NCBI GenBank assembly: GCA_028339155.1
Contig: JAOLBK010000008.1
Location: 1-64,000 of the forward strand
Origin: Litorivicinus sp.
Lineage (GTDB): Bacteria; Pseudomonadota; Gammaproteobacteria; Pseudomonadales; Litorivicinaceae
Reading direction: 5' to 3'
Length of the DNA stretch: 64,000 nucleotides
The translations under genes and the position numbers were made by a program. Below, piece by piece: positions 38,374 through 47,778 of this stretch. The notes under the pieces are model-generated. The model was given only the letters and a program-made list of their open reading frames with translations. It was not told the DNA's origin and did no database searches. Numbering within the stretch: the first letter of the stretch is position 1; each line of letters begins with the position of its first letter.

Positions 38374-40059
38374 GTGAAACCGATTGCCAATCTTTCTCAG
38401 GTTCAATGCGATCCTGGCGTCCTGCACTTTCTTCCGCTTGGTGGTTCTGGCGAGATTGGAATGAACCTTAATCTCTATGGGATAGATGGTCAGTGGTTGA
38501 TCGTGGATATTGGGATTACGTTCGCGGACGATACGACCCCGCCAGGGATTGATGTGATTTGCCCAGACATTTCTGCACTTCAATCGATCAAAGAATCTAT
38601 CGTTGGGATTGTAATTACTCACGCGCATGAAGATCACGTGGGTGGTCTGCACTATCTCTGGCGCCAATTAAAAACACCAGTTTACTGTACAGCTTTCACT
38701 GCGTCAGTCGCACGTCGGAAACTAGGCGAGGCCGGACTGCTTGATCAGGTGCCCGTGAATGAAGTGTTGCCGGGCGCTTTTATGGAGTTAGGACCATTTG
38801 GCCTTGAATGGGTGACTCTGACTCATTCGATTCCGGAGGCGAATGCGCTCGTTATACGAGCGGGCGAACAGACAATTTTTCACACCGGTGATTGGAAACT
38901 TGACCCGGACCCAGTTGAAGGTGCGCACTATGATGATCGGCGCCTTCTGGAATTGGGTGAATTAGGCATAGATTGCGTTGTAGGTGATTCAACCAATGCA
39001 ACAGTCGATGGCTGGTCCGGTTCTGAAGCGGAGTGTCAGAAAGGTTTATTAGAGGTTATTGGTCAACAGACTAACCGAGTTGCAGTGACTTGTTTCTCTT
39101 CGAACACAGCGCGCTTATCAAGCCTCGGTGATGTTGCTCATGAGACAGGCCGGCGTATTTCGGTACTTGGTCGCAGCCTATTTAATTATCTGCAAACGGC
39201 CAAGGCAACTGGGTATTTGAGAAATTTTCCACCTCTGGTTCCGACCACTGATCTTGATTATCTGCCGCGATCGGAGCAATTGATTCTAGCAACTGGATCC
39301 CAGGGTGAGCCGAGAGCGGCGATGGCCAAACTCGCTAAAGGCGAGCATCCCGATCTGTTACTTGAACCCGACGATACAGTTGTATTTTCTTCCAAAGTCA
39401 TTCCTGGTAATGAAAAAAAATTAGACCGCTTGTATGACCTGTTGTCGAACAAAAAGATTCATGTCATTACGGAGCGGGATGCGCCAATTCATGTGTCAGG
39501 ACATCCATGCAGAGATGAGCTGCGTTGGCTGTATCGGGCCTTGCGTCCTAGTTTTGTGATTCCGGTGCATGGAGAAGATCGTCATATGGCTGCCCACGCG
39601 GACATCGCGGTTGAGCTTGGTTTTGGAGCGAGCCGTGTCAAAAATGGGGATGTACTTGCATTGACGGCTGATGGTCCAAAGTTTGTAGCATGTGTGTATG
39701 CCGGTCGGCTTGGACTGTCAGGAACGGTTTTAGTGCCATTATCTGATCGAGCTCTGTCAGAGCGTCGTGTGCTAGCCGTTGGCGGTATGGTGACGGTAAC
39801 GCTAGTCTTAGACAAGAAGGCCCGACTAATGGCCGCACCCCAAGTGCAGTTGATCGGAGTTCCATCTGGCGAACTTGATCACAAGGTTTTGATTCAAAAT
39901 TTAGTGGCCTTGGTCGAAGACGTCTTGGCCGATCAAAGTAGTCGTGTGCTCCAGTCAGATGAATTACTCCGAGAGACGATTCAGAGAGACTTTGGAGCGA
40001 TGCTTAGGCGTTGGTTGGGTATCAAACCTAGGCAATTGGTGAACGTAGTTCGAGTCTGA
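38374..40059 (+). CDS. rnj: Ribonuclease J family metallo-beta-lactamase nuclease
   Basis: This 561-residue beta-CASP exo/endoribonuclease of the RNase J family acts on RNA 5' ends. Metal-binding motifs are THAHEDHVGG near residue 79 and HTGDWKLDPDP. The beta-CASP region follows, with CFSSNTARLSS and ATGSQGEPRAAMAKLAKGEH, and HVSGHPCRDEL comes near residue 370. The GTG start leaves only four bases after the SOS box, so the transcript must begin within or upstream of the box. RNase J is common in alphaproteobacteria and patchy in gammaproteobacteria. Confidence 0.9.
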   Translation: MKPIANLSQVQCDPGVLHFLPLGGSGEIGMNLNLYGIDGQWLIVDIGITFADDTTPPGIDVICPDISALQSIKESIVGIVITHAHEDHVGGLHYLWRQLKTPVYCTAFTASVARRKLGEAGLLDQVPVNEVLPGAFMELGPFGLEWVTLTHSIPEANALVIRAGEQTIFHTGDWKLDPDPVEGAHYDDRRLLELGELGIDCVVGDSTNATVDGWSGSEAECQKGLLEVIGQQTNRVAVTCFSSNTARLSSLGDVAHETGRRISVLGRSLFNYLQTAKATGYLRNFPPLVPTTDLDYLPRSEQLILATGSQGEPRAAMAKLAKGEHPDLLLEPDDTVVFSSKVIPGNEKKLDRLYDLLSNKKIHVITERDAPIHVSGHPCRDELRWLYRALRPSFVIPVHGEDRHMAAHADIAVELGFGASRVKNGDVLALTADGPKFVACVYAGRLGLSGTVLVPLSDRALSERRVLAVGGMVTVTLVLDKKARLMAAPQVQLIGVPSGELDHKVLIQNLVALVEDVLADQSSRVLQSDELLRETIQRDFGAMLRRWLGIKPRQLVNVVRV

Positions 40060-40072
40060 CCGATCACCGCGT

Positions 40073-40774
40073 CTATTTGACGGCGAGAAAAACCTCGAAA
40101 CATACCCATTTTCCGATGGTCATTACGTCGACAAAACCTGCCCTTGCAAGCATTCTCTTATTTTCTTCGGTTGAAAATGGTTCCATCACACCACGAAGGG
40201 AACGGGATTTTGAATTAATTTCATCATCTGAGTAGCCCTGGCGTGTCTTGAAATCCATGTATATTTGCGAAGCCCAGTCCTGAAAACGAGCATCCGGAGC
40301 TCTTACTTTTTCAGCTAAAATGAAGCCACCACCCCAATCTAAACTATCGTAGATTTTCTGAATGGTGTCTTGCCTGTGTCGTGGGTGTAGAAACTGCAGA
40401 GTGAAAAAAGAAGTGACCAGTTGAGTATTTCCAGGAAATTCCATTAATTCGATTTTTTGCTGAGCGAATTCGATACGCCTATCGCTGGCATTGATGGCTT
40501 GCGCATGGGCTACCATTTCATCAACTTCGTCGACTCCGATTACTTTTAAATTCTCTAGATTGTCGAATCTTTCGCATAATTTGTTGGCAAAAGTGCCTGT
40601 TGAGCAGCCTAAGTCGAGAACCACACTGTCTGTTTTTAGTAAAAAATCTGCATAGCTAAGTGCCAGTTCGTGAAACTCGTCGTACAGCGGAACAGATTTT
40701 GATACGTGGGAATCGAAATTTTCTTCTATTCCTGAGAAGGTCCAGCGTTCTTTTCCAGTAAATTTAGAGTCCAT
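40073..40774 (-). CDS. CmoA-like SAM-dependent methyltransferase family protein
   Basis: This 233-residue class I methyltransferase-fold protein has SAM motif VVLDLGCSTGTFANKL and the later FFTLQFLHPRHRQ and GGGFILAEKV. The stretches GYSDDEI and SLRGVMEPFSTEENKRML follow the carboxy-SAM synthase CmoA closely. CmoA makes carboxy-SAM for tRNA wobble uridine modification. The usual partner cmoB is absent, so it may be a divergent paralogue. The ATG at 40774 has GGAAG upstream, better than the TTG at 40777. Confidence 0.75.
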   Translation of the reverse strand: MDSKFTGKERWTFSGIEENFDSHVSKSVPLYDEFHELALSYADFLLKTDSVVLDLGCSTGTFANKLCERFDNLENLKVIGVDEVDEMVAHAQAINASDRRIEFAQQKIELMEFPGNTQLVTSFFTLQFLHPRHRQDTIQKIYDSLDWGGGFILAEKVRAPDARFQDWASQIYMDFKTRQGYSDDEINSKSRSLRGVMEPFSTEENKRMLARAGFVDVMTIGKWVCFEVFLAVK

Positions 40775-41064
40775 CAAAAATCTTCCAACTGATTAGAGCG
40801 CAGCCAATAAGCAATTACGATAACGAAGTCGGCATTCAAATGTAAATGTCTCTCGTGAAGATACCTAAAGACAATGTCTGTCTCGTTTAAGCTGCTAGGC
40901 AGCCTTAAGAGGTTTAGAAAGACCTGTCTGAATTCGAATGATTGTTTTTCTACGAGTAGTTCTCTATATTCTTTTAGATTATAACGATTAATTAATTATG
41001 TATTTTAAGCAATTAAAAATCGGGTGTATCGTTGATTTTAATTTATTTTTAAAGGAAGTGAACA

Positions 41065-41511
41065 ATGAAGCAATTCGGTACATTATTGGCTATTTTTTTC
41101 GCTTTGATTACGTTTAATGGGGCTTTTGCTGCTGTTGGAAGTGGTTATGACAAACAAAAGGTTGTTTACCATGTCAATTACAGCGACGTGAAACGTTCCA
41201 TAGGCGCAATGCGTAATGCGCAAAATCACATCAATGCACTGGGTGAAAATAATTATGAGATCAAATTTGTTTTGCACGGTAACGGTGTGGAGTTACTCCG
41301 TAACGTGGCCGAAGAAAGTGCAAAGGCGGCTGGTCAAATTGATTCTCTGAGAGCTCAAGGAGTTGAATTCAGTATATGTAATAACACGTTAAATGGTCGT
41401 AAAATTGCGCTCGAAGATTTGTACTTTGCAGAGGCCTCTGACGTTGTACCATCAGGCGTTGCAGAGATCGGTAAGCTTCAGCAAGAAGGGTTTGTCTATT
41501 TGCGACCCTAG
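41065..41511 (+). CDS. Exported DsrE-family protein
   Basis: This 148-residue protein has a signal peptide (about 1-22, ending FNGAFA) and a DsrE/DsrF-like sulfur-relay fold. The single Cys in GVEFSICNNTLNGRKI is at the conserved position. DsrE-like domains bind or pass sulfur, but many exported copies have no known role. AAAGGAAG precedes the ATG. The upstream gap (40775-41064) is AT-rich and contains a near-palindrome, TTAAGCTGC-TAG-GCAGCCTTAA (40887-40908). Confidence 0.8.
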   Translation: MKQFGTLLAIFFALITFNGAFAAVGSGYDKQKVVYHVNYSDVKRSIGAMRNAQNHINALGENNYEIKFVLHGNGVELLRNVAEESAKAAGQIDSLRAQGVEFSICNNTLNGRKIALEDLYFAEASDVVPSGVAEIGKLQQEGFVYLRP

Positions 41512-41527
41512 CCAAGAGTGACCAGCC

Positions 41528-42619
41528 TCAGCGCTCAGATGTAGGCAGCAAAACAAAGTTGCCTACATGCTTTTTCTGACTAAAAGTAACCTGGGCCAGC
41601 TCGATATTGTGCAAGGGAAATGTTTGTGCCAGCAGCGGGCGAATTTCATCCGCTTCTATATACGACATTAAGTTACGAAATACCGGTTCATCCCATGCCG
41701 TCGAACCGAGCAAAGTAATGTCTTTTAAATAAAGGTCGCGCATGTCTAAAGAGACAATGGGCCCTGCGATAGCACCTGAAGTGGCATATTTGCCGCCCCT
41801 GCTCAGTATTTTCAGTAGTTTAGGAAAGTCTGAACCACCCACATTATCAACTACCAGGTCCACGCTGGCCTCATTTAACTGGGCTTGGATATCGTTTTCG
41901 CGGGTCACGATCTGATCCGCTCCAATCGCTCGAACTGACTCAGCCTTCGATTCACTAGTGATCGCTGTAACATAAGCGCCCCGGCGTTTAGCTAGCTGAA
42001 TGGTTGCAGATCCCACGCCCCCAGAGGCCCCAGTAATCAAAACGTGCTGACCTGAGGAACAGCCGGCTCGGATCAACATGTTCTCAGCTGTCCCGTAGGC
42101 GCAGGGAATAGTTGCTAACTCGGCATCTGTCCAGTTGCAAGCCACAGGAAAGACCTCGCTGGCCGGTACGGTAACGTATTGCGCAAAAGCACCATCAAAG
42201 TCCGATGCCATCCAAACTGACTCGAGCGATCGAAACCCATTGGTCCGCATGCATGAACGCACGAGTACGCGAGCGCCGAGTAAATGGGAGTCACATACTG
42301 AGCCCACAACCACTACTTTACCGCAGCAGTCAGTTCCCTGAATCAGCGGGAAGGGCGTTGCGCCTGCCCAACCACCAGGGATAGCTTCATCTTCCAAAGA
42401 TTTCACGGCCAATGACGTGTTGGTTGCGCCATCAATTGATGAGGCATACCAGCCCAAACGTGTGTTGATATCGGTGTTGTTAATGCCAGCGGCTAAAACG
42501 CGGATAAGGACTTCTCCCGTCCGTGGCGTCGGCGTCGGGACGCGCTGGTAAGTCAATTTGTCATAACCGCCGCAGCCCATTGTGACGACCGCCATCATTG
42601 TACTGTGCACATCAAACAT
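41528..42619 (-). CDS. Zinc-type alcohol dehydrogenase-like / quinone oxidoreductase
   Basis: This 363-residue medium-chain dehydrogenase/reductase has the nucleotide-binding motif VLITGASGGVGSATIQLAKR near residue 190 and a GroES-like N-terminal domain. AAGINNTDINTR is typical of quinone oxidoreductases; several Cys are present, but the usual structural zinc cluster is not obvious. AGGAGA lies six bases before the ATG. It is convergent with the DsrE gene. The substrate is unknown. Confidence 0.82.
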   Translation of the reverse strand: MFDVHSTMMAVVTMGCGGYDKLTYQRVPTPTPRTGEVLIRVLAAGINNTDINTRLGWYASSIDGATNTSLAVKSLEDEAIPGGWAGATPFPLIQGTDCCGKVVVVGSVCDSHLLGARVLVRSCMRTNGFRSLESVWMASDFDGAFAQYVTVPASEVFPVACNWTDAELATIPCAYGTAENMLIRAGCSSGQHVLITGASGGVGSATIQLAKRRGAYVTAITSESKAESVRAIGADQIVTRENDIQAQLNEASVDLVVDNVGGSDFPKLLKILSRGGKYATSGAIAGPIVSLDMRDLYLKDITLLGSTAWDEPVFRNLMSYIEADEIRPLLAQTFPLHNIELAQVTFSQKKHVGNFVLLPTSER

Positions 42620-43551
42620 CAGCGTCTCCTGTAGGGGTTGCTATTAACGTCTTTCTTTGTCACGAGACTCAGTCTAGCTTTATTGCGACTGTATCTGCTG
42701 CGTAAGGCTAGGTAATAATTTGTATGGTGGGTCTTGCGCGTAAAAAAGAGCCTTTTTCTGGCTAAATAGTGAGCCAGTAATGATTTGTATTTAAATGTAT
42801 CTATATTCGAGAAAGGAAAATTAGCGTCTCACTCGCGCAGCATGCAATCAAGTCTTATGGAGTTAGGAAGTTCTTTAAGATAAATCGGAGCCTGACCCCA
42901 TGTCTATTAACAGTTCTATTGCGCTCATTAAGCGGTCTAGGACCTACGAAAGGGAAGAAGATCGATTTAAAAACACACTATAGGGCCTATTCCGACGATT
43001 TTATGCGTCCTATTTCCCACTTTTTTCTTAATTTTATTAAAATTATAATTTTCGGACTAATGTTAGAAAGCGGCGCCCAAAAATCTATTGATGTGTTTTT
43101 TACGGGGCAATAAATTCACTAAATCTAACGAAAAGTGGGAGGTGTTGGGCTAATTTTGAGAAAATTATGCTTGTGTAGCCATATATTCAGATTTTGAGGT
43201 GTGTTGAAATCCGGGAAGGTGTTTATACTGATTCGGAGCCGCCAGAGATTATTTGGTGGGGGTTGCCAATAAGGAATTGTCGATTTTCTAGGCCATCACG
43301 ATTCTGGCCAATTTAAAATTAGTAGTTTATTACCCAATTTTTTCAGTGTCCTTATTATTTTCAATTTAAGCGATAGAGCCAGTAATCGATAAGGAAACCG
43401 CTTTTAATTAGCGGAATCGATATTTCCTCCGGCCAACCCTGCTTTTCAATTGTTCGCTTTTCGCACAAAGGCAAAAGTTCGCGTACATCAGTTCTTGAAA
43501 ATAATATAAACGTAAAAATCGATGAGACCATGTGTTGGCAGGGGAAGCGCA
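42620..43551. other. Long AT-rich gap with no supported gene
   Basis: About 930 bases without a convincing gene. A 64-codon frame at 42919-43113 has no ribosome-binding site. CGGAGCCTGACCCC at 42886-42899 resembles phrases I associate with transposase-linked repeats. A compound inverted repeat lies at 43385-43421 (ATCGA...TCGAT enclosing CCGCT-TTTAATT-AGCGG). The stretch reads as decayed sequence. Confidence 0.4.
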
Positions 43552-44567
43552 GTGAAAATTTTAGCGAGAATTACAGGCCTTGTTTTTTGTTGGTTACTGC
43601 CAGCGGGAGCGTATGCTCATGAGCCCCTATTTAATAACGGGAGTGCCGAGGATTATCGGAGAGCAGCATCACTGAGCGGCGATACGAGAACTATTCAAGC
43701 TGACACAGAAGGGCTCTGGCCAAGAGTAGGTGAGGGCTCCGAATATTCGATTGAATCTAATAAGGTGGTTATTACCGATAACGAAGACTACATTACAATA
43801 AAAACCAATAACCCTCCGGATAATACGCTTACGACAACCAATCCGAACTGCGTTAAAGTTCAGAGCTATACATTTAAAATTCCAAAAAATCCTGAGCGTT
43901 TGGATTCTCCGCGCAAAATTACTAGACGCATGCAAGAAATAGGCGTGGCTTTAAACGGCGTCGTCATTGCTGGTCCTTTTGATTCGCAGAATAAAATTGC
44001 TCCGTAAAATCGGATAGTTGATCAGTGCGCATCGCATGCTGATCCCGAAGGAATGTATCATTACCATTTTGCTCCACTCTGTTTAAAGGATGCGGCTGGA
44101 GAGAAGATAGGATTGAAAAATGATCGGCAAATTGGTTGGTCTTTTGATGGGTTTAAAATTCTTGGTCTAGCCGATAGGCAGTTGCACAAGCCGGAGATCG
44201 ACATCTGTAACGGTCATGAACATGACGAAGAGAATCACTATCATGCAACCAGAGATTTTCCATTCTTTATGGGTTGTTATGCAGGTAAGCCGTTCAATCA
44301 AAACTTTAAACAAAAAAGCGCACTCCTGATGGTCCTGGATCGAGTAATAATTCTTGCCCGAGTGATATGAAGCGAGTAGGCATGTCGGGCGAACCCAAAG
44401 GTGGAAAAGGTGGTCGGCCTAATTTTGAAAAAGCAGTGAAAGCTTTGGGGGTTAGTGAGCAAGAGATAAAACGTGCGCTCGGTCCTCCTCCTGGGGATTT
44501 TGAGCGGGCAGCTAAGCAGCTTGGTATTAGTGCAGATAAGCTGAGAGATGCTTTGGATAAGAGTTAA
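43552..44567 (+). pseudogene. YHYH-domain exported protein, broken by a stop codon and a frameshift
   Basis: The gene begins at a GTG (AGGGGAA upstream) with a signal peptide ending AGAYA. It reads to a TAA at 44005-44007, and the same frame continues directly with the family core ASHADPEGMYHYHFAPLCL, NDRQIGWSFDGFKILG and ENHYHATRDFPFFMGCYAG. Near the A6 run at 44312-44317 the frame then shifts by one. Adding one A gives NFKQKKRTPDGPGSSN and joins the C-terminal helical repeats (FEKAVKALGVSEQEIKRALG, then FERAAKQLGISADKLRDAL) ending at 44567. Two lesions in one gene argue for decay, though a sequencing error at the A run is possible. Confidence 0.85.
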
Positions 44568-44621
44568 TTTGGACAGTACTTTATATAATGTCTTGTCAGC
44601 CAATTTATTAATACTTTTGGG

Positions 44622-45377
44622 TTAACCGACAGAGCAAGTAACCATAGCCTGCCTGTCCAAAAACACTGCGATTTTATCCCCGGTTTTTACAGGATAAATT
44701 CCCAATGTGGTACCGGCGAGAACAATGTTACCGGCGGATACATTAAACGTATGACTCATTGCATGTTCTAGCAACCAGTCCAACGAACCGCTGGGACTCT
44801 CTTTAATTGGCCAAACTTGGTTAGTGCTGAAAATTGAATCATTGATTTGTAGAGAGATTTCACAAGCTCTTTCTGACTGCTGATACGTGTTAATGAACTT
44901 ATTGTGGGGCATTACAAGACCCGCATGTATGCCATTATTCGCGATTAGCTCTGACAAATTTTTCTTCTCAGCTCTAAAAATGAGATTATGCAATTCGATC
45001 ACGGGAAAAGTATTTTCTATTTGGCCTTTGTCTCCAATCGTAAAGGCCATTTCGGCTTCGACTGCCAAATTACAGAATGAATCTGCAGACAATTTCAGGT
45101 CGTCACTGAAAATCTCACTCCTAAATATTGTTCCTCGGATCGGACCTTCTATACCAAACTGACTTTTAATGTCTTCACCGATGCAACCTATCTTGTACCC
45201 TGCGACGGCATCCCCTTCTTTTATGCGCAACCCAGCAACTGCATCTTGAAGTTGATATGCGGAATCTATGCTCAATTCAAAGTCAGGGTTTGCGAAGCAT
45301 GTTCCTGGGTTTACATTTCTATAATCACGGAGTTGGCGAGCGGCAAGCTCATTAAAATCAAGTATCAAAGCGTTCAC
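44622..45377 (-). CDS. 2-keto-4-pentenoate hydratase (MhpD) family protein
   Basis: This 251-residue protein of the fumarylacetoacetase-fold hydratase/decarboxylase family has GYKIGCIGEDIKSQFGIEGP, metal-ligand region NLAVEAEMAF and VLAGTTLGIYPVKTGDKI. It probably hydrates or decarboxylates a keto-acid from ring or amino-acid breakdown. No pathway partners are adjacent, so the substrate cannot be assigned. Confidence 0.82.
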   Translation of the reverse strand: MNALILDFNELAARQLRDYRNVNPGTCFANPDFELSIDSAYQLQDAVAGLRIKEGDAVAGYKIGCIGEDIKSQFGIEGPIRGTIFRSEIFSDDLKLSADSFCNLAVEAEMAFTIGDKGQIENTFPVIELHNLIFRAEKKNLSELIANNGIHAGLVMPHNKFINTYQQSERACEISLQINDSIFSTNQVWPIKESPSGSLDWLLEHAMSHTFNVSAGNIVLAGTTLGIYPVKTGDKIAVFLDRQAMVTCSVG

Positions 45378-45692
45378 CCCATCTTATAATCGAGCATGAC
45401 GAAATCTAACGGTCAAACCGTGCGAGTTGAATTTACCTTTTTGCAGGCCCGCTGTTGGCTTTGACCCAACCAATTTATTGGAATCTATAACTTTGCTGGA
45501 TAATTCTGCTTTCAAGTTTGTCACCTTCGGTAATGAGGTGAAGGTGGTTTACAACCACTCTTAACAGCCATATGAGGCAAATAATCCACAAGAAAATCAG
45601 TCAGAGGAGCGGACACTATGAGTATTTTCAGGAAGTTGGATGCCAGACTCGATAATCTTCGAAGTGTCAGTTAAGGTCTACAAAAAGTTTGC
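45378..45692. other. Intergenic gap, one 18-codon ORF only
   Basis: Nothing substantial is coded here. An 18-codon frame (45618-45674) has a good GAGGAG site eight bases upstream. Its product MSIFRKLDARLDNLRSVS may be the cut N-terminus of a lost gene. No terminator is obvious. Confidence 0.35.
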
Positions 45693-45968
45693 TTATGTGC
45701 TGACTAAAGTTTCCACTGCAGATTTCTCGATTTTAACGACTACCTCTGGCGCAAGCTCAATCGCAACACTATCGCTGTTTATTTCTACAATTTTACCAAA
45801 AAATCCTCCTACAGTGATAATCGTTGCCCCTATCTCTAATGAATTAATCAGATCCGCGTGGGCTTGAACTCTTTTTTGTTGAGGTTTTAGTAATAGAAAA
45901 TAAAATAAACCGATAAAGGCGGCCACCAAAATGATTTGTATAATTGGATTTGAAACTGAAATATCCAT
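45693..45968 (-). CDS. yajC: YajC-like preprotein translocase accessory protein
   Basis: YajC is a small inner-membrane protein associated with the SecDF complex. The 91-residue product has one N-terminal membrane helix (IIQIILVAAFIGLFYFLLL), the conserved KPQQKR turn, and the cytoplasmic domain LEIGATIITVGGFFGKIVEI. Normally it is encoded with tgt and secDF; here it is isolated among accessory genes, so it may be a second copy. Confidence 0.85.
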   Translation of the reverse strand: MDISVSNPIIQIILVAAFIGLFYFLLLKPQQKRVQAHADLINSLEIGATIITVGGFFGKIVEINSDSVAIELAPEVVVKIEKSAVETLVST

Positions 45969-46122
45969 TCTTTAAAGGCGTCCTCGATGATTAATATTTA
46001 ATAATTATGAAAAAATACAAAATATAGCCGTTAATTTAGATGTTATTTCAAAGATATCGTTTATTTAAAATAAATTCTAAGGTGCGCCTATAAAAAGCAT
46101 TATCTCGGATTTCTGCCGTTAA

Positions 46123-46422
46123 TCAGCCTTCCTTTTCGAGGTCCCAGGCAACAACATTTCTAGTAGACTGGGTCGGTTTATTTTTCATCCGTCGGAAAAG
46201 ATTCCATGTAATGAAGACTGACGCGAGAAGAAGGATGTGCCCAATTATTGAATAACCAATGAAAACCAACTCAGCGGTGTAAATTCCGAAGGCCAAGCAC
46301 CACATGAATGCTAAAATACAACTAAATAAAAAGTTGTATTCTAAAGGCGCGGTTCTGAGCGAATTGATCGATCCATTTAGTAGGCCAAACAAAAAATTTG
46401 CCTTGTAAGAATTGTCTTTCAT
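46123..46422 (-). CDS. Hypothetical membrane protein, 99 residues
   Basis: I start this at the ATG at 46422 (AGGA about 12 bases upstream) rather than the frame's upper limit at 46494. The product has two hydrophobic segments (LFSCILAFMWCLAFGIY and IGYSIIGHILLLASVFITW) and a charged C-terminal tail. No family is recognised. It lies downstream of the broken membrane-protein gene on the same strand. Confidence 0.5.
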   Translation of the reverse strand: MKDNSYKANFLFGLLNGSINSLRTAPLEYNFLFSCILAFMWCLAFGIYTAELVFIGYSIIGHILLLASVFITWNLFRRMKNKPTQSTRNVVAWDLEKEG

Positions 46423-46499
46423 GTGACTTTTTTCCTGCGTCGGGTTAATACTGCAAATAAGATTTAATTTCTCACCTGTACTTCGTCGTATCATTTTTC

Positions 46500-47166
46500 T
46501 TATCTAAAGAGAAGGATATCAACAAATTCAAGTGACAGTACAGCCAGTAAGTAAATAATAGCAGATGTTCGGCAATCCATCCTGATAGGCGGGTAGTTCA
46601 AGCATTTAGCAATCTTATTAAAGAGTGCGAAAAGGGTAGAGTATTTTTTGATCTGTGCTAGGAACTCGTACCCAATAAACATGAGTAGCAGCAGGTATTC
46701 TGGCGAATCTTGTGTCCCAAATAAGCTATGCAGTCCTATTACAACAGCGACAGGCACTGATATCTACTTAGACCAATCACTCCTAAGCAACTGGCAGATA
46801 TTAATTTCTGAATGTTCGCGGGAACTGTCTTTTCTTCATTTAATAGATTGATAACTGTCGGAGAGATAAAAGCTGCTAGAACTAGTATCGACAGGAAAGC
46901 TAAATCGCTTTATTACTCCTTACTAGACGGCAACCAACATACAGCTGAAGACACATCAAGAATTCCATTAGACAAGTTACCAGCGGAAAGGCCAGTCCTC
47001 CACGATAAAAACCATTAATAGTCAGTTCGGTTAGGGAAAACAGTCCGAGTAAAAATCCGAGCGCACGATCATTGAAGAAAAGAATAAGAAATACTTCAAC
47101 AGAAAGGGTCAGTAACAGAATTCCGTCAAAAATTAGTGCCCAACCAAAGAAGTACTTTGCGCTCAT
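46500..47166 (-). pseudogene. Multi-pass membrane protein gene broken by two frameshifts
   Basis: Three consecutive frames read as one protein of about 225 residues. Part 1 (47166 to about 46905) ends CLQLYVGCRLVRSNKA. Part 2, in another frame, reads DLAFLSILVLAAFISPTVIN through LISASCLGVIGLSRYQ. Part 3 (46757-46500) continues PVAVVIGLHSLFGTQDSPEY to the end. Each join is repaired by adding one base. All parts are hydrophobic with short loops, so this was probably an inner-membrane protein. No family is recognised. It starts 11 bases after the 58-residue gene. Confidence 0.65.
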
Positions 47167-47177
47167 GTCAACAACAA

Positions 47178-47354
47178 TCAGGGGTCAAGATGAACACCTT
47201 TGAGGCAGTGATAGACCCGCTTCCACATCTGTAACACTTCTTCTCTATTTTCAGGGTCTTGTTCATCTATGAGTTGTTTAACTGCCTCGAAGTCTTCTTT
47301 TGCTAGTTCGCAGAGTTTGCGAAAAGTTTCGACATTGTGCTCTTTGTATTCCAT
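47178..47354 (-). CDS. Small acidic helical protein, 58 residues
   Basis: A complete frame with GGAGG seven bases before the ATG. The product is charged and predicted helical (FRKLCELAKEDFEAVKQLID, EENREEVLQMWKRVYHCLKG-like with two Cys). The strong ribosome-binding site and codon content support a real gene. It precedes the broken membrane-protein gene by 11 bases, so they were probably an operon. No family is recognised. Confidence 0.65.
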   Translation of the reverse strand: MEYKEHNVETFRKLCELAKEDFEAVKQLIDEQDPENREEVLQMWKRVYHCLKGVHLDP

Positions 47355-47522
47355 ACATTTACCTCCAACTCATAGCTTGACGCCGAACCAAGAAACTTCC
47401 TCGGGCTAATATTTTGATTCAAGCAAGCCATTTTTTTGAGTAAGTTGCTCTACGCGAGTGACATTAAAATTATCAAAAAGTAGGTGCTCGTGTGACTCTT
47501 TTGCCTATCGGATTGGATTTAG

Positions 47523-47753
47523 CTAGAGAAAAAAATCAAAATATGTATCCATGTGCGGTTGAACACTCAAAGATTTAAAGTGCACGCTTTTCCGGTTTTT
47601 TAATGCCAGTCTTTTAAGGATCTCAGATGGGTTACCCAAAACTCTAGTATCTAAAGTATTCCTAAGTAAATCCTTTGTCCAGATCGGCTGAATTGTTTTG
47701 GCAGCCCAAGTCCAGAATGGTTTTGGTTGTAATTTCGCCAATAAAAGCTCCAT
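47523..47753 (-). CDS. Doubtful 76-residue ORF or gene fragment
   Basis: This frame encodes a basic, Trp-containing product (KPFWTWAAKTIQPIWTKDLL, then EILKRLALKNRKSVHFKSL). It looks more protein-like than a chance frame, but there is no ribosome-binding site. Its start is only 25 bases from the divergent fasciclin gene. It may be the C-terminal remnant of a larger gene. Confidence 0.3.
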   Translation of the reverse strand: MELLLAKLQPKPFWTWAAKTIQPIWTKDLLRNTLDTRVLGNPSEILKRLALKNRKSVHFKSLSVQPHMDTYFDFFL

Positions 47754-47778
47754 AATTAATGCTTATGGAGAGCGTGGA

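Noticed and set aside
42919-43113. 64-codon frame in the gap after the quinone oxidoreductase
   Set aside because: No ribosome-binding site, low-complexity hydrophobic end and no recognisable domain.
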